Assembly: GCF_024679245.1 (NCBI RefSeq)
Contig: NC_090180.1
Location: 16,926,507-16,990,506 of the forward strand
DNA length: 64,000 nt
Direction: 5' to 3'
DNA from: Pseudorasbora parva
Lineage: Eukaryota; Chordata; Actinopteri; Cypriniformes; Gobionidae
Shown here: positions 63,762-64,000 of the stretch, one piece after another
Numbering within the stretch: position 1 is the stretch's first letter
Layout: every line of letters starts with the position of its first letter
The notes under the pieces: generated by a model
The model's input: the letters and a program-made list of their open reading frames with translations, nothing else
Databases searched by the model: none
Told to the model about the DNA's origin: nothing
Made by a program: the position numbers and the translations under genes

Positions 63762-64000
63762 CAGATGATATAGCGGTGTGCTGCAGTTTCAGGACCTCAG
63801 GTCTATGACCCAGGTGGTTTAGTTAGTAGCCTACATAGTATCAAGATATTTAATCTCAGGAGTATATTTTATGTGATTTTTAAAATTCAAAATGCATCAG
63901 ACGTTAATTACAAAGTGTGTAATACCTACTTTGATGCACAATTTTAAATTTAAACAAATTAATTTACACAAAATATAAATGAAAAATGTATATCAATCTT
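63762..64000. other. Downstream stretch without a recognised feature
   Basis: AT-rich. It begins with another 'GCTGCAGTTTCAGGACC' motif, so repeat sequence may continue outward; nothing else was recognised. Confidence 0.4.

Overview
The window is vertebrate nuclear DNA, almost certainly from a cyprinid fish (carp, goldfish or zebrafish relatives). The reasons are one intron-rich vertebrate gene with canonical GT-AG introns, a very high load of DNA transposons, and repeat termini typical of cyprinids (the 'TTAAAGGGATAGTTCACCC', 'TTTAAAGGTGCAGTGTGTA' and Tc1 classes). No rRNA, tRNA, CRISPR array or bacterial-type operon was seen.

Only one host gene is visible: prkag2, the gamma-2 regulatory subunit of AMP-activated protein kinase, on the + strand. 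Sixteen coding exons run from 9182 to 60608. They join in one consistent frame (1611 nt, 536 residues) and carry four CBS domains. The arginine, histidine, lysine, threonine, serine and aspartate positions known to bind adenine nucleotides in mammalian gamma subunits are all retained. The sequence also supports (i) an alternative first exon at 32663-32756 whose splice phase fits exon 4 (437-residue product); (ii) a short form starting at Met209 in exon 5 (328 residues, the length of the human short isoform); and (iii) an alternative C-terminus by reading past the exon 15 donor. Both upstream start codons are preceded by small upstream ORFs whose stop codons overlap the start.

Layout: 1-9000, intergenic repeats and non-autonomous transposons; about 8900-9253, prkag2 5' UTR and exon 1; 9254-21877, intron 1, with a decayed Tc1 transposon and two multi-level transposon nests; 21878-23958, exons 2-3; 23959-40237, a long intron containing hAT elements, the internal alternative promoter/exon and Tc1 relics; 40238-40449, exon 4; 40450-46517, nested elements; 46518-53516, the compact cluster of CBS exons 5-14; 53517-60576, two introns packed with nested elements on either side of exon 15; 60577 to about 62110, last exon and 3' UTR; the remainder is downstream repeats.

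The transposon layers are the most unusual content. One nest at 17.77-21.73 kb is four levels deep. Uninterrupted sister copies elsewhere in the window show the empty target sites, so the TTAA target-site duplication of one family can be read directly, twice. I found no evidence for an entirely new gene system. The best leads are the alternative prkag2 starts with overlapping uORFs and the TTAA-specific elements that carry a relic coding exon.
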